Shown here: positions 32,301-42,227 of the stretch, in pieces
Numbering within the stretch: position 1 is the first letter of the stretch
How the letters are laid out: every line of letters starts with the position of its first letter
Origin: Nectonema munidae
Taxonomy: Eukaryota; Nematomorpha; Nectonematoida; Nectonematidae
DNA: 64,000 nucleotides
Direction of reading: 5' to 3'
Assembly (NCBI GenBank): GCA_030549495.1
Contig: JAUIRK010000119.1
Coordinates: forward strand, 1 to 64,000
Notes under the pieces: generated by a model
The model's database searches: none
What the model saw: only the letters and a program-made list of their open reading frames with translations
What the model was told of the DNA's origin: nothing
Position numbers and translations under genes: made by a program

Positions 32301-35023
32301 AGCAAAGTGTTTGCGATAGCTGAGATACCATTTGTAGAGATTGATTTTAGTCTTTTCTGACATATCATAAGTCTCGCCTTTGAGAAAGCGACTGATGTAG
32401 GATTGGCTGATGCCTGTCATTTGGGAGACGTTGTACTGCTTCAGGTTATACGAGTGGACGAATCTGCGAATCAATTCGGAACAATTCTTCTCGCCTTTTC
32501 TACAACATAAAATGAAGCAAAAGATTAGTTTGGGTGGATTACGTTCAAATGAGGCATTCTCGATCAGAGTCCACAATCTCAAATGGTAATGGCGCATGAG
32601 AAAGTTTACAGAAAAATGTGTTTGTTATTCTGCATACATAAACATTGCAAAAGAGAGTTAATTATTTTGGAGTAAATTTTGAAGTGATTCGATGAAGGAA
32701 TTACTTTAAAGTTTCAAAAAAATGGAGCGCATTTTTCCTACGCGAGGGGAATACCCCAAAAAGGAGAAAAATTGGGAATTACAGGGGTAGGTAAAATAAC
32801 TTTACTCAGATCTTTTTTGTTTTTATTATTTTCATGTTTATTCAATGTATATAGTTTGGTGATAGTTATTCACGCGCCATTTTTTGGGTCATTATTAATA
32901 AAGTGATTCGCTTATATATTTTCATAATTTGGGTGATTGGGTCCATGATTAAATGTCTGTACACGCTACTAATAAAAGTTGGTAAAAGTACTAATAAATA
33001 AAGGTACATTTTACTCTATGCCAACGAAATTTAAACTACAAAAAAGGTTGCTTATCTTTATTACAATTGTTATTCGATAAAATTGGATGATGTTATTAGG
33101 ACAATAACTTGCGCCAATGGCCCAACTCGAAAACAGGTAAAGTAAAATTGAGTCTACCGACAAGGCAAACAAGTCTTTTTATGATACAAAATTGAGGTAT
33201 GGAAAATTAGAATATAAAATAAAGCAAACCATTAATACATTACTATTTAAGTCTAAAATATCTCAATCAAATTTTTATCGATGATATATATTAATAAAAG
33301 TAAATTATTAAACCTTATTTAATCCATTAACGAACATAATAATCAGACGATATCTATTGTAAAGAAGACGATTTGTATTAAAAAGCATTGATAAACGCGG
33401 ACGAAGATACTTTTCTAATGTCGACTCTGGTCGTTAACCGGTTAATGAGAAGGATGGCTGCTCTTTTGCTACAATACTGAATTATAATTTCACTGTCAAT
33501 GAATTCAATAAAGAAGAAGACTTATTTAAAAAAAGATTTGACATAGAAGAGTGAACAGTAATTTTCAGCTGACCGCTGTATTGAATTCTACGTAAGGTTT
33601 AGCGGTCCACAATGAAGGGGTATGTGAGTGTGTTACGTTAAGAATTCTTTGAGATCTTCGTCGTCACTCTCATCTTCGGTGTGCTTGTCGTAGTCCACAC
33701 TACTCTCCACGCTCAATTTAGCATTGAAGATGCTTCCATTTTCAAATGGGGGCGCAACGGAGTTGGATGAAGGTCGAGGATTGATGGTGGCTTCCTTGGA
33801 AAGATCTATCACTTCTCCAGAACCATTCACCAAACTAGGCTTGCTATGCTGAGCAAGATTTGCTAAACGAAAGTTACAGATTCCACAGAAAACGCAAAAA
33901 TTGAATTGTAATTTGCTATGTCAAATTCGCTACTAGTTATTGAGAGGAAATTAAAAGACTATACAGAGTTTACCCTTTTTCTCAGAGCCGTCTTAAAGCA
34001 AGCGGTTCATCTTTCAATCATTTTTTAGACTTCAATGCAGCGAAATCCGAATTTAAAAATCCGTAACATTTAATGTAGTTAAATTTTTTTTAGTTATTCT
34101 TAACATTTAATTGTACATATAATAAAAAAATAACACATCTCTTTCTTTTATCAGAGGGCCTAGTGGGAGGGGGGGGGGGGTTTTGTAAAAATGGGTTGGG
34201 GTTGTTTTCGCTCGTGTCTCTTCTTTCCCTCTCTCCCCCATCGAAGACTATTCTTCACGACAAATAAATAAAATATCATAATTAAAACAAGGAGAGTGTC
34301 AATTACTATTACTAATTCGCTGCGCATTAGAAATAGGAAAATATTCATTATTTCATATTTAACCACCATTTTTGAATTTCACTTACTTTTATGCGAAATA
34401 AATCTTTAAAACAAACAAATATAGAATTAAATAATAAAAATCGATATATCGATACATGACAGAGTTTATCGGAATACAAATTACGAGGAAAAGGATATTA
34501 GCAACTGGGCATACAAATCAACAGAAAACGGTGAACAATCTCGATGCGAATTTTTGATTTAGTTTAACTGTTTATAGTTGTGGCAAATATATTTTTAATT
34601 ATTTTATATTTTACAGCAGGCATGCTTTCGGATTGCCAGTCGACAAAGTATACTTCTGAAAAAGCCTCAATGCCCTGTTTCTTTGTTTATTGCAATAAGT
34701 AGCCAAATGATTTGCGAAACCACATGGATCATATTTTTGCGAAATTTTGTTTACTTTAATTTTCTATTGTGAAAAGTTGATGAGAAGAGACGAAAGATTT
34801 ATTTTCTTTTTGGAAAAAAATTTAATTTTTTTTTGGGTTTTTTTTAAAAAAAAAAGAAGGGGAAAAAAAAATTAATTTTTTAAAAAAGAAGGAAAAATTT
34901 AAGAAATAAAAAAATTAATAAAAAAAAAAAAAAAAAAAATATATTTTATTATATATTAAATAAAATAATTAATTTATCATTTATCAACCCAATCCTATTT
35001 AATGAAAGAGAGAGGAAAGAAAG

Positions 35024-35071
<48 letters not shown>

Positions 35072-38000
35072 TTTTGTTTTTTGTTTTAAATTTTCAAATT
35101 TTATTTTTTTTATTTTTTTTAATATAAAAAAAAAAAAAAAAAAAAATAAAAAAAAAAAAAAAAATTTCTTCTTCACACTTGGTACTTCCCAAAAAACGAA
35201 ATGTTGTTTTTATTCTTAAAATATTTTAAATAAAAAAATATTATATTTTTTGGGCCACACCCTAAAATATAAAAGTGTTTTTTTGGTGTGTCTTAGTTTT
35301 GTCACAATAATGTCTTTTGTAGCAAATGTACAAGCTACCCCCTTTTGTAGTGTAGGATTTTATTTATGTACTTTGTTGTAAGCTGTAGCACCTCGTATTC
35401 TTTGACATGTTTTCTATTCATGATTATAATTATTATTTTTTGACACACACTTACTTTAACAATAGTACTAAATTTTTTGTTCCGTAAAATAGGAAAGAGT
35501 AAACGAGCATCTTTCTCATTGGCAAATGGCCTCTAGAAAACGGTTTTAGTTGAAAACAAAAATATTGAAAATGAGGAATTGAAATTAGATGAATCCTATT
35601 GTTCACCAAATTCAGAGAGATGGAAGAGGAATTTATATATTCATAGAAAAGATTAATGAAGATTGTTATTATGAAGAATATGTTGGAAGTTATGATAGTC
35701 TTTATGAAATTGATGATGGTAGAGAAGTAGAAAAACCTGCTGGAAATTATGAGGATCAAGAGAACTCATTCGTCGAATGAAGATCAAGTGTGGTAACATA
35801 ATGCGTTATAAGGATATCTTAACGCTAGTAGGTGCATTTCCTCCCCTCCTCAGTAAAATATATCGGTAAACAGAATGACTAAAAATACAGATCATATCCC
35901 ATTTTTATGATCAACCCTTTCGTGACCAGAAAAATCAGACGATATTTATTAAAAAGCAGAAGATTCATATACAAAACTATTTGAAAAAGCAGACGAAGGT
36001 AAAATTGTTTATGATACGCTGGTCACGAAAGGGTTTTAACATAAAAATGGCATAATATGAATATACATTGAAAAATAAGTAGTGACATATATCATTCAAA
36101 GTATTGGGCAAGAATGATTATAACTAAAATTCCAAAACATGAACCCTTCATAAAATGGCGCTAGCTTGCATAGTTGTATAAATTTTTTATAATATAAAAA
36201 AATAATTTATCAAAAGTCATTCGTTTGCATGATTATTGACAATCATCTTCTGCTTTTTACGCATTTTCCCTCTTCTGCATTTCATCTACCCGTACTTTGT
36301 ATTGTGTGTATCAAGAGTTGTGTGATTTTAAATGATGTAAGTTTATCAATTTTATGAAACTCGAATTTCTTATTTCTATAGGTTTATTTATCATTTTAAG
36401 ATCATATTACACATTGACATAGTTCAACAAGTTAGAATGTAACTTATTTAACACTATTTTAAAATAAAATGCAAACTCACCTACATCTTTGTTTTAGTGT
36501 GATCCTAGAAAAAGTCCAGTGAAAAAAAATATGACGTGTGGAGTGGAATAGGAGCAGTGGTGGCTACAGTAGGTTACGTTACGAAGTTACGGTAAGTTTT
36601 ATTTTATCGAACCTGCGAGTATCACGTCTAAGTCCGCTACTCGTGTAATAACATATTCCAGTGACATACCAAGAGGGGTGGTCAGCCCGGCCCCAGGATT
36701 TATTTGTATTGATATATCGTCAATAAAAATTAATCGGGATATTTTAGACTTAAATAGTAACGTAATAATCGTTTGCTACACTTTTTATTCCAATTTCCCA
36801 TAAATATATATACCCGTATTACTAAGCTTCAGGCGTTTTGAAATGCTATTTAAAAAATTGAGGCATTGAAAAATTAGTATCAGCCCTGGTGGCATTAAAA
36901 ATAAGTACGCTACTGAATCAATAAGGTTTTGTGATTTATTTATTCACCACACACATATGTAAAATAATCCATAAAGAATATCATATATTATATATATATC
37001 AGTGATATTAATCACCGAATATTTTACTTGCGCCATCTTAGAGGTGCTCTATATTTTACTTGAATTATCTTAGAAGTATCAAGGCAAGAACGTAGCCTGG
37101 AAACTTTCAAAGGATAAATAGATCATTTGAGGGATCTCTTTAGTCATAACTTTAAAATTGTTCAAAAAAGATGAAATATTTTTACACATTTTTTGCGAAC
37201 ATTGTGTTCTTTTCTACGATCTTTTAAATATAAACTTTATAAATAAACAAATATAAATAAAAAGCTGTAAATTTTTAATTTTTAGTTTACAGAAGAAATG
37301 TCATATTAGTTTGTGTGGTTTTATTAGGAAGTAAAAAATATATTATTGGCGGGTAGTTATTGGCTACTTTGCAGTGTAGTGTGTAGAGTTTGAAAAGGGT
37401 TGAATTCCAGACATCAAAAGTCCCATCACAAAAAACATTTCACTCTTGAACAAATTAGAAAAACAAATCTCACCAATAGCCGCCATAATCCTTAACCATA
37501 TTAGTGTTGGGGCGTAAAACGCGCCCCTTCACTAAAAAATTAATAGTACAAAATTGGCTAAATTTACCCCTTCAAATTTCGTGACTTTTCCTAAAATCGT
37601 TAGTTGCATCTTTTGATATCATTTTCATAGTAGTTAAATGACCCTCTCATGTCAAAAACTGTAAATCAAAATTAACATTTTTCAACAAAATTTTGACATT
37701 ATCTGTAGTTAACCTTATAACTTTATATATTAAATTTGTTCAATAATAATCATGGCTACTTTTTAGAAAATGCAAATCAAAATTTTGATTGATCGATATA
37801 TATCTAATAGCATATTTATTCTGATTTTAGATAAAATATGTTTTTATACCAAATCAAACATCTGGTTTTATTTCTGGTCTCAGATTGTCTGAAAACTATC
37901 TCCAAAAATATTCTCTCTAATTTTAAATGAAATATGTTTTTATACCAAATCAATCATGCTAGTTTTATTTCTGAAATGAATTTTTGGAGATTTAAAATGT

Positions 38001-41000
38001 CTAAAAGTGTCAATCAAATGTTCGATTTACGCCTAATATCTACACTGGTTTTCTATCTGGTTTTTTACCAGATGAAAGATGATGTTTCATTTTTGGATTC
38101 AGGTTAGGCATTTATGGTTTTAAAATATCCGAAAGATTCAATCACATTTGCGATTTACTTCTAGATACTGTCTTCAAGGATATTTTCAAAAAATAAAATA
38201 TTTGTTTTTATTCCAAATCGACTATGCTTATTTTATTTCTGTACTCCATTTCGGCTAATACCGTTAAAAAATATCTGGAAGTGGCATTGAATTAGTGATG
38301 TATGCTTGAAAATCAGTTCTGTAAAAAATTTTCAAAAAAATCGTTTTATAGTATAAAATTTTTCTTTTTGTATATTTTGGCTTATAATACTTTCTTCATC
38401 TTGAGTATGAAATATTTATTTAAAAAACATATTATAAAATATTTTGAAGATTAGTATGACAGAAGGAAGCAATCTGAAAACTAATTGAAAAGAGAAGGTA
38501 TGATCAAAAGAAATAAAAGAAGTATGCACGTTGATTAAATGGAATATCTACCATGTTCTAATGAACTAAGAAGTGAGTTCAAAAAAGTTTTTGACAACGA
38601 GAAAATAAGTTCCTTTTTTGGAAATGAAAAATCTATAGCTTATCAGCATTATAGGCTAAGATTGCAATATTTCACTAAGCTGGATAGGAAATCTGAAAAT
38701 TTTGAATAGGTCAGAGTTCTAAAAAATAGCACAGATACCAATATGTGAGAATTTAGTCATTATCAAGATATTTTTTAATTTAAATTGAATTTGTCCATCT
38801 TTTTTCTTTGGCGTGAATGAGAGAGTCTTATAGATGAAGAAGGTGGCCAACTTTTTGTAATTGAAGAATAAACATCACGATGATTTCATCAGGAAAAAAT
38901 CTTTGAACAGGAATTGGTTGACAAATATTCATGCTGAATATTTCTTCATATCACCTGCTAATAAAATATACGATACTGATAAAAAAAATCTAAGATCATT
39001 AAGAAGATTCTTTAACCAGAATGATTTGAAAGCGAGTAAAATCTGTTCAAAATAAATCCTTAAAAAGTTTTTGGAACATAGATTCCAGAAAATAAATTTC
39101 TGATGAAAGAAGAGCTACCAAAAAAAGGATCATCATAGAATGAATAGCAAAATTACATACTGTAAAGTATAGAAGAAATGACGTAGAGACTACCAGTAGA
39201 TAATGAACTTGTAGCCAAAAAGATGGAGGTCTTATCGAGATTCCTAATTTACTGACAGATATTTTGAGTGAATTAAATTAAACACCTAAAGTTGGTTTAT
39301 TAAATAAATTTACCAGAGAAATAATGCAAGTAGAATTTATTTTGAAGTTTATATATTTGAAATTGATTAGCAGGTTAAATCGATTTTTTAACAAGTTTTA
39401 TTAGTTTCATAAAAATGAACACCACCATTAAATCCTACATACTTGAAAATGGGTATATATGTATAAAAAACTTTTTATAGGAATAAAAATTTTAATTTTG
39501 ACATGGGATGTCATTTTTAAATTCTTTTTTGACAGGTTTGACTGCTTTTGATAAAAAAAAGGAATATAAGCAGTAAACACAGCGTACTTGAAAATGGGTT
39601 TACATGTCTAAAAAACTTTATATAATTATTTGGATAAAATGTTTCTTTTTGAGATAAATAAATTTTTGACAGGTTTGATTGATTTTCATTTAAAAAAAAT
39701 GAATATCACCACTGAATTCATCATGCTTGAAAATGGGTATATATATATGTGTAAATTTTTTTATATAATTACTTAGATAAAAAGTTTCTTTTTGAGGTGA
39801 ACTGTCATATATAAATCAATTTTTTGACAGGTTTGATTGATTTTCATTTAAAAAATGAATATCACCACTGAATTCAGCATGCTTGAAAATGGGTATATAT
39901 ATATGTGTAAAATTTTTTATATAATTATTTAGATAAAAAATTTCTTTTTGAGATAAGCTGTCATATATAAATCAATTTTTTGATTAAAAAAATGGACATC
40001 ACCACTGAGTTCAGCATAGTTAAAAAATATATATCACATTAAAAATATTTATAAAAACCTATTAATATCTAAGAAAAAAAGAGCACTATACGCCCCCGAC
40101 ACTTGAGTGGAAAAATTTAGCCCAGCAATAATAGGGTTATTCATATATTATTTTTCAGGTATTTGAAAATTTAGGTGTATCTAATTATACAAAAAGATTA
40201 AATGGCAAAGCAATTTATTTACTTAATTTATATACAAACTGTTTCTCCATTTTGAAATTATCGATTTTTCTCATCTGAAATACGTTTTAAGTGAAAAATT
40301 TATCTAATTTTACATCAATTTTTTATTTCATTATATCGAAATTTGCTTAACAAACAAAATTATTACAAACTAATCTCCTTAAATCATCTTTTTAAATGCA
40401 TATATGAAAAATAAAACATAAATTTGAAATGATTGTACAAAAGAATATTGGGGGAATTAATTAACAAAGTAAAAAACACAAAAAAAGGAGTGTCATCTGA
40501 AATAATTACACCGGTATATAAATCTTCTTACCAGTATGATTAACAATTATTCTAGTACAGACTACGATCTCTATTTGTTCTGGTACAAATAAAAATTTGC
40601 ATTTAAATCGATACAACTGTCAATCATCTCAGATTTTCATGTTATACATTTAGAAATTACTAAAGATTATTCAGTTGAATAGCTAACGTCCAAATTTAAG
40701 ATCGCTGAGCTAGAATATATAATGCATTTAAAAAGAGTTGAATTCAATAGATTAAAAAATAATTAAGATTACAGAAAATTTCGTCTTTAATTTTTAAAAT
40801 CAACCCATATAAACGTAGGTTACATCTACGGTTATGCTCTTCCATGCCATTGAGTTTATGTAAAAGTATTTTATCATCTCTTTCAATTTTACTTTCAAGA
40901 GTGGAAAGCTTTAAATCAAGTTTCTTTTTAGAGGATTTTATTTTTTCAAAGTCTTTTTTAATCCTCATATTCTCTTTCTTAATTTCAATGTTTTCCTTTT

Positions 41001-42227
41001 CCACAGCTTCTAATCGAGTAAAAACAAGTTCAGCAATAACGTCACCAACTTTTTTTTTAAAAGAAGGATCTTTATATGGAATATTTTTAGCTACTACTTT
41101 TTTCTTTGCCATTTTATAAATTAGATAAAATAAAAGAAATTAAAATCTAAATTTTTAACATTTGAATTACTTTTATTTTATTTTAAATGCAATGCTTACA
41201 TATTTTTTTAATTTTTATCTTCTAGAATCAGATTTTTTTAATTTTAGATTTTATTTTAATGTGCAGATGGATGAAATAGATAGTTGGACAACTAAACGTC
41301 ACGGGTTCGAACCCTAATACTACCCAATATTATAAAATTTTAAACTGAAATAGTTTAACATCTTTTTTAAATAATTTTTATCATTTAAATTAAAAAAAAA
41401 TTAATGAAACATTTAATATTAAAAAAAATTAGAATAGAATTTAATATTTCACATTTTGACATAGATTTTTCTTGAACAAATGGAGAAAGATTGTTAAATA
41501 CACAAAATTATTGTTTAAAAATATTTGTGTATGCTTTAATCAAAAGTAAGCATAGAATCATTAAAATGATAGCAAGTTTGAAATCAAATTATAACTTTTC
41601 AAGTTCAAATTGGCACTAATCAAATTCAAATTGGCACTAAGCAAATTCAAATTGACACTAAGCAAATTCAAATTTATTCAATGATTTTGTTTGTTAATAT
41701 CTAAAATTTTTAGAAATTACTTTATTCAAAAAAATAAATTGAATTTTGCACATTTATTTTGATCAAGTTAGACTACAAAAAATTCAAAAATTCCCATTTT
41801 TTTATATAGTCTATGTTAAATTATTATGTTATTTATTAGCCTCATATCATCTAATATTAAATCCAATCATAAACATTTAGGCCATCATCAAAAATATATG
41901 GAAGCTGAGAGTCCATTTTAATTAATAACATGAATTCTTACCTATGGAAGATAATGAATTTAAAAAATAAGCATTGGCTAAAGCTTTGAAAGCGAGTTGG
42001 GCACACTCGTTTGTACACTGCTGTGGTTGTTGTGTGTGTTGTTGCATAAGAGATGGTGAAGGTGTTTGAGTTCTTCGCATATTCAACTCAATTTCGATCA
42101 TTTCTAAGTCTTGGATTCCACGCACAATTTGGTCTGATGTTATGCCTGTGTTTCGAAGTCTGCGCAACAATTCTACTTGTTCTATAGTGTACAAAAACTT
42201 TTCAGAAACCTCATCCGTCTCTGGCAT
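29172..42227 (-). CDS. HMBOX1: HMBOX1 (HOT1)-like homeobox protein (gene span, five exons)
   Basis: Exons 42227-41942, 33862-33637, 32499-32291, 31246-30944 and 29383-29172 join in phase (1236 nt, 411 residues; human about 420). Order of parts: HNF1-type N-terminal helical segment (residues 12-52), Q/H-rich linker (61-70), acidic stretch (about 156-166), POU-like domain (172-236), atypical HNF-type homeodomain (266-340, with NWFANRRKE), and C-terminal block IELVNNSILSIVGQ (human VEMAAVNHTILALARQ). In vertebrates this nuclear protein binds double-stranded telomeric repeats and also acts as a transcription factor (established knowledge; not shown for this organism). All introns GT-AG; intron 1 is 8.1 kb. 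A TATAG just upstream of the ATG may be the acceptor of a 5' UTR intron. Confidence 0.94.
29912..30045 (-). mobile_element. M1 TTAA-type MITE, copy 4
   Basis: TTAA at 29912-29915 and 30042-30045. The left is TTAACCCATTAACGACTAG followed by AATAATCAGACGATATC. The right holds CAGACGATTTTATTTTTGTA and then AAGTGGTTAA. Inverted orientation relative to copies 1-3. Lies in HMBOX1 intron 4. Confidence 0.78.
30150..30226 (+). repeat. tRNA-like SINE head
   Basis: CAATGGTTGTCAGGG as an A-box-like segment, then ACTCAGCTTAACATTTGG, then GGGGTTCGATCCCC forming a perfect T-arm with B box, then AAGCCTCCG. The acceptor strands do not pair, so it is not a functional tRNA. Lies in HMBOX1 intron 4, antisense. 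Confidence 0.5.
30944..31246 (-). CDS. HMBOX1: HMBOX1-like exon 4 (homeodomain)
   Basis: Encodes residues 241-341. Acceptor TTATTGCAG|AT, donor AAAA|GTTAGT. A serine/threonine-rich linker (PTPSTNTSSEKRPQDF) precedes KRERFTFKSLHLEVLEQFF, then DPYPDGAKREVIAEACNSAI. An extended loop (IGQGRELLPRERV) comes before the recognition helix THVVANWFANRRKESRR. The long loop between helices 2 and 3 is the HNF-type hallmark, as in human (QKPGKKLSDLERV). GC content is much higher than in the introns. Confidence 0.97.
32291..32499 (-). CDS. HMBOX1: HMBOX1-like exon 3 (POU-like domain)
   Basis: Encodes residues 172-240 with split codons at both ends. Acceptor TATGTTGTAG|A, donor ATATG|GTGAGT. ELIRRFVHSYNLKQYNVSQM aligns with human EEIKAFLANRRISQAVVAQV, then TGISQSYISRFLKG with TGISQSRISHWLLQ, and MSEKTKINLYKWYLSYRK with LSEQKKRAFYRWYQLEK. 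This is the HNF1-type POU-specific DNA-binding module. Confidence 0.96.
33319..33445 (-). mobile_element. M1 TTAA-type MITE, copy 5
   Basis: TTAA at 33319-33322 and 33442-33445. The left is TTAATCCATTAACGAACAT followed by AATAATCAGACGATATC. The right is GGTCGTTAACCGGTTAA, preceded by GTCGACTC. Lies in HMBOX1 intron 2, 192 bases after the exon 2 donor. Confidence 0.8.
33637..33862 (-). CDS. HMBOX1: HMBOX1-like exon 2 (linker, acidic stretch)
   Basis: Encodes residues 96-171. Acceptor TCGTTTAG|CA, donor TTAAC|GTAACA. Phase 1 on entry and phase 2 on exit fit exons 1 and 3 exactly. The product is a low-complexity serine/proline/asparagine linker ending in HTEDESDDEDLKEFL, which corresponds to the human EASEEDLDVDDKVEELM just before the POU-like domain. 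Assignment rests on phase, position and this acidic motif, because linkers diverge quickly. Confidence 0.85.
34152..34180 (+). repeat. hAT-like end with G homopolymer
   Basis: CAGAGGGCCTAGTGGGAGG runs into 12 consecutive G (34169-34180). This resembles the CAG...G-run ends of the elements at 9983 and 60505. No partner end or target duplication was found. Confidence 0.3.
34800..35165. repeat. Poly(A)/poly(T) low-complexity tract
   Basis: Long A and T homopolymers, including roughly 45 consecutive A ending at 35069, in HMBOX1 intron 1. The phenylalanine/lysine open frames across it are artefacts of composition. Assembly may be unreliable here. Confidence 0.8.
35589..35780 (+). other. Unrecognised 63-codon open frame
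   Basis: Starts MNPIVHQIQRDGRG and is acidic and tyrosine-rich (NEDCYYEEYVGSYD). It lies inside HMBOX1 intron 1 on the opposite strand, and no splice sites or family words were recognised. It may be a scrap of a mobile-element protein or chance. Confidence 0.2.
35911..36040. mobile_element. M2 TTAA-type MITE with 17-bp perfect termini
   Basis: AACCCTTTCGTGACCAG at 35913-35929 is the exact reverse complement of 36020-36036. The right side ends GGGTTTTAA; the left target reads TCAA. Inside it carries AAATCAGACGATATT, nearly identical to the M1 inner motif, and AAAGCAGACGAAGG on the other side. M2 thus has different ends but a shared core with M1. Lies in HMBOX1 intron 1. Confidence 0.78.
36659..36915. 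mobile_element. Possible hAT-type MITE
   Basis: The left end CAGTGACATACC and the right end (complement CAGTAGCGTACT) share 9 of 12-15 positions. Subterminal CAGCCCGGCCCC and CAGCCCTGG lie inside. The flanking octamers do not match, so the boundaries are tentative. Confidence 0.4.
37492..40140 (+). mobile_element. R1 repeat, long copy B: TTAA-type element with two different tandem arrays
   Basis: The left terminus TTAACCATATTAGTGTTGG is followed by a hairpin GGGGCG...CGCCCC (37509-37527). The right terminus, read inward on the other strand, is ATAACCCTATTATTGCTGGG, then AAGTGTCGGGGGCGTA, which repeats the left hairpin side. Array 1 (about 37840-38290) carries TTTTTATACCAAATCAA units, array 2 (39440-40030) five units of about 140-155 bp with CTTGAAAATGGG and GACAGGTTTGATTG. 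Between them lie two short open frames (38539-38709, and 38861-39055 with NRNWLTNIHAEYFFISPANK) that I do not recognise. Lies in HMBOX1 intron 1. Confidence 0.7.
40744..41112 (-). mobile_element. LINE ORF1-like coiled-coil open frame
   Basis: An unbroken 122-codon frame from ATG. It has a basic N-terminus (MAKKKVVAKN), then a long coiled coil (RLEAVEKENIEIKKENMRIK through LESKIERDD), then EEHNRRCNLRLYGL, the join typical of LINE ORF1 proteins (RRNNLRIYGI). The usual RNA-recognition domain is missing, so this is the N-terminal part of a nucleic-acid chaperone ORF1. It lies on the HMBOX1 coding strand inside intron 1. An unrelated host coiled-coil exon is less likely. Confidence 0.55.
41268..41330 (+). 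repeat. tRNA-like SINE head
   Basis: ATAGATAGTTGGACAACTAA followed by CACGGGTTCGAACCCTAAT, a perfect B box with T-stem. Only the 3' half of a tRNA-like fold is present. Lies upstream of the LINE ORF1-like frame, in HMBOX1 intron 1. Confidence 0.45.
41602..41674 (+). repeat. 21-bp tandem repeat, about 3.5 units
   Basis: Unit AATTCAAATTGGCACTAAG plus CA, with few differences between units. It lies 270 bases downstream of HMBOX1 exon 1 within intron 1. Confidence 0.75.
41942..42227 (-). CDS. HMBOX1: HMBOX1-like exon 1 (N-terminus)
   Basis: Encodes residues 1-95 plus one base. The ATG at 42227 is in a fair context (GAGAAATGC). FLYTIEQVELLRRLRNTGIT then SDQIVRGIQDLEMIEIE aligns with human RFTIEQIDLLQRLRRTGMTKHEILHALETLDRL, the HNF1-type N-terminal segment. 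A Q/H-rich stretch (MQQHTQQPQQ) and a hydrophobic-alanine segment follow. Donor CCATAG|GTAAGA, phase 1. Human has about 14 extra residues before the conserved block. Confidence 0.93.

Noticed and set aside
34949-35176. 75-codon - strand frame made almost entirely of Phe and Lys
   Set aside because: Artefact of poly(A)/poly(T) tracts.
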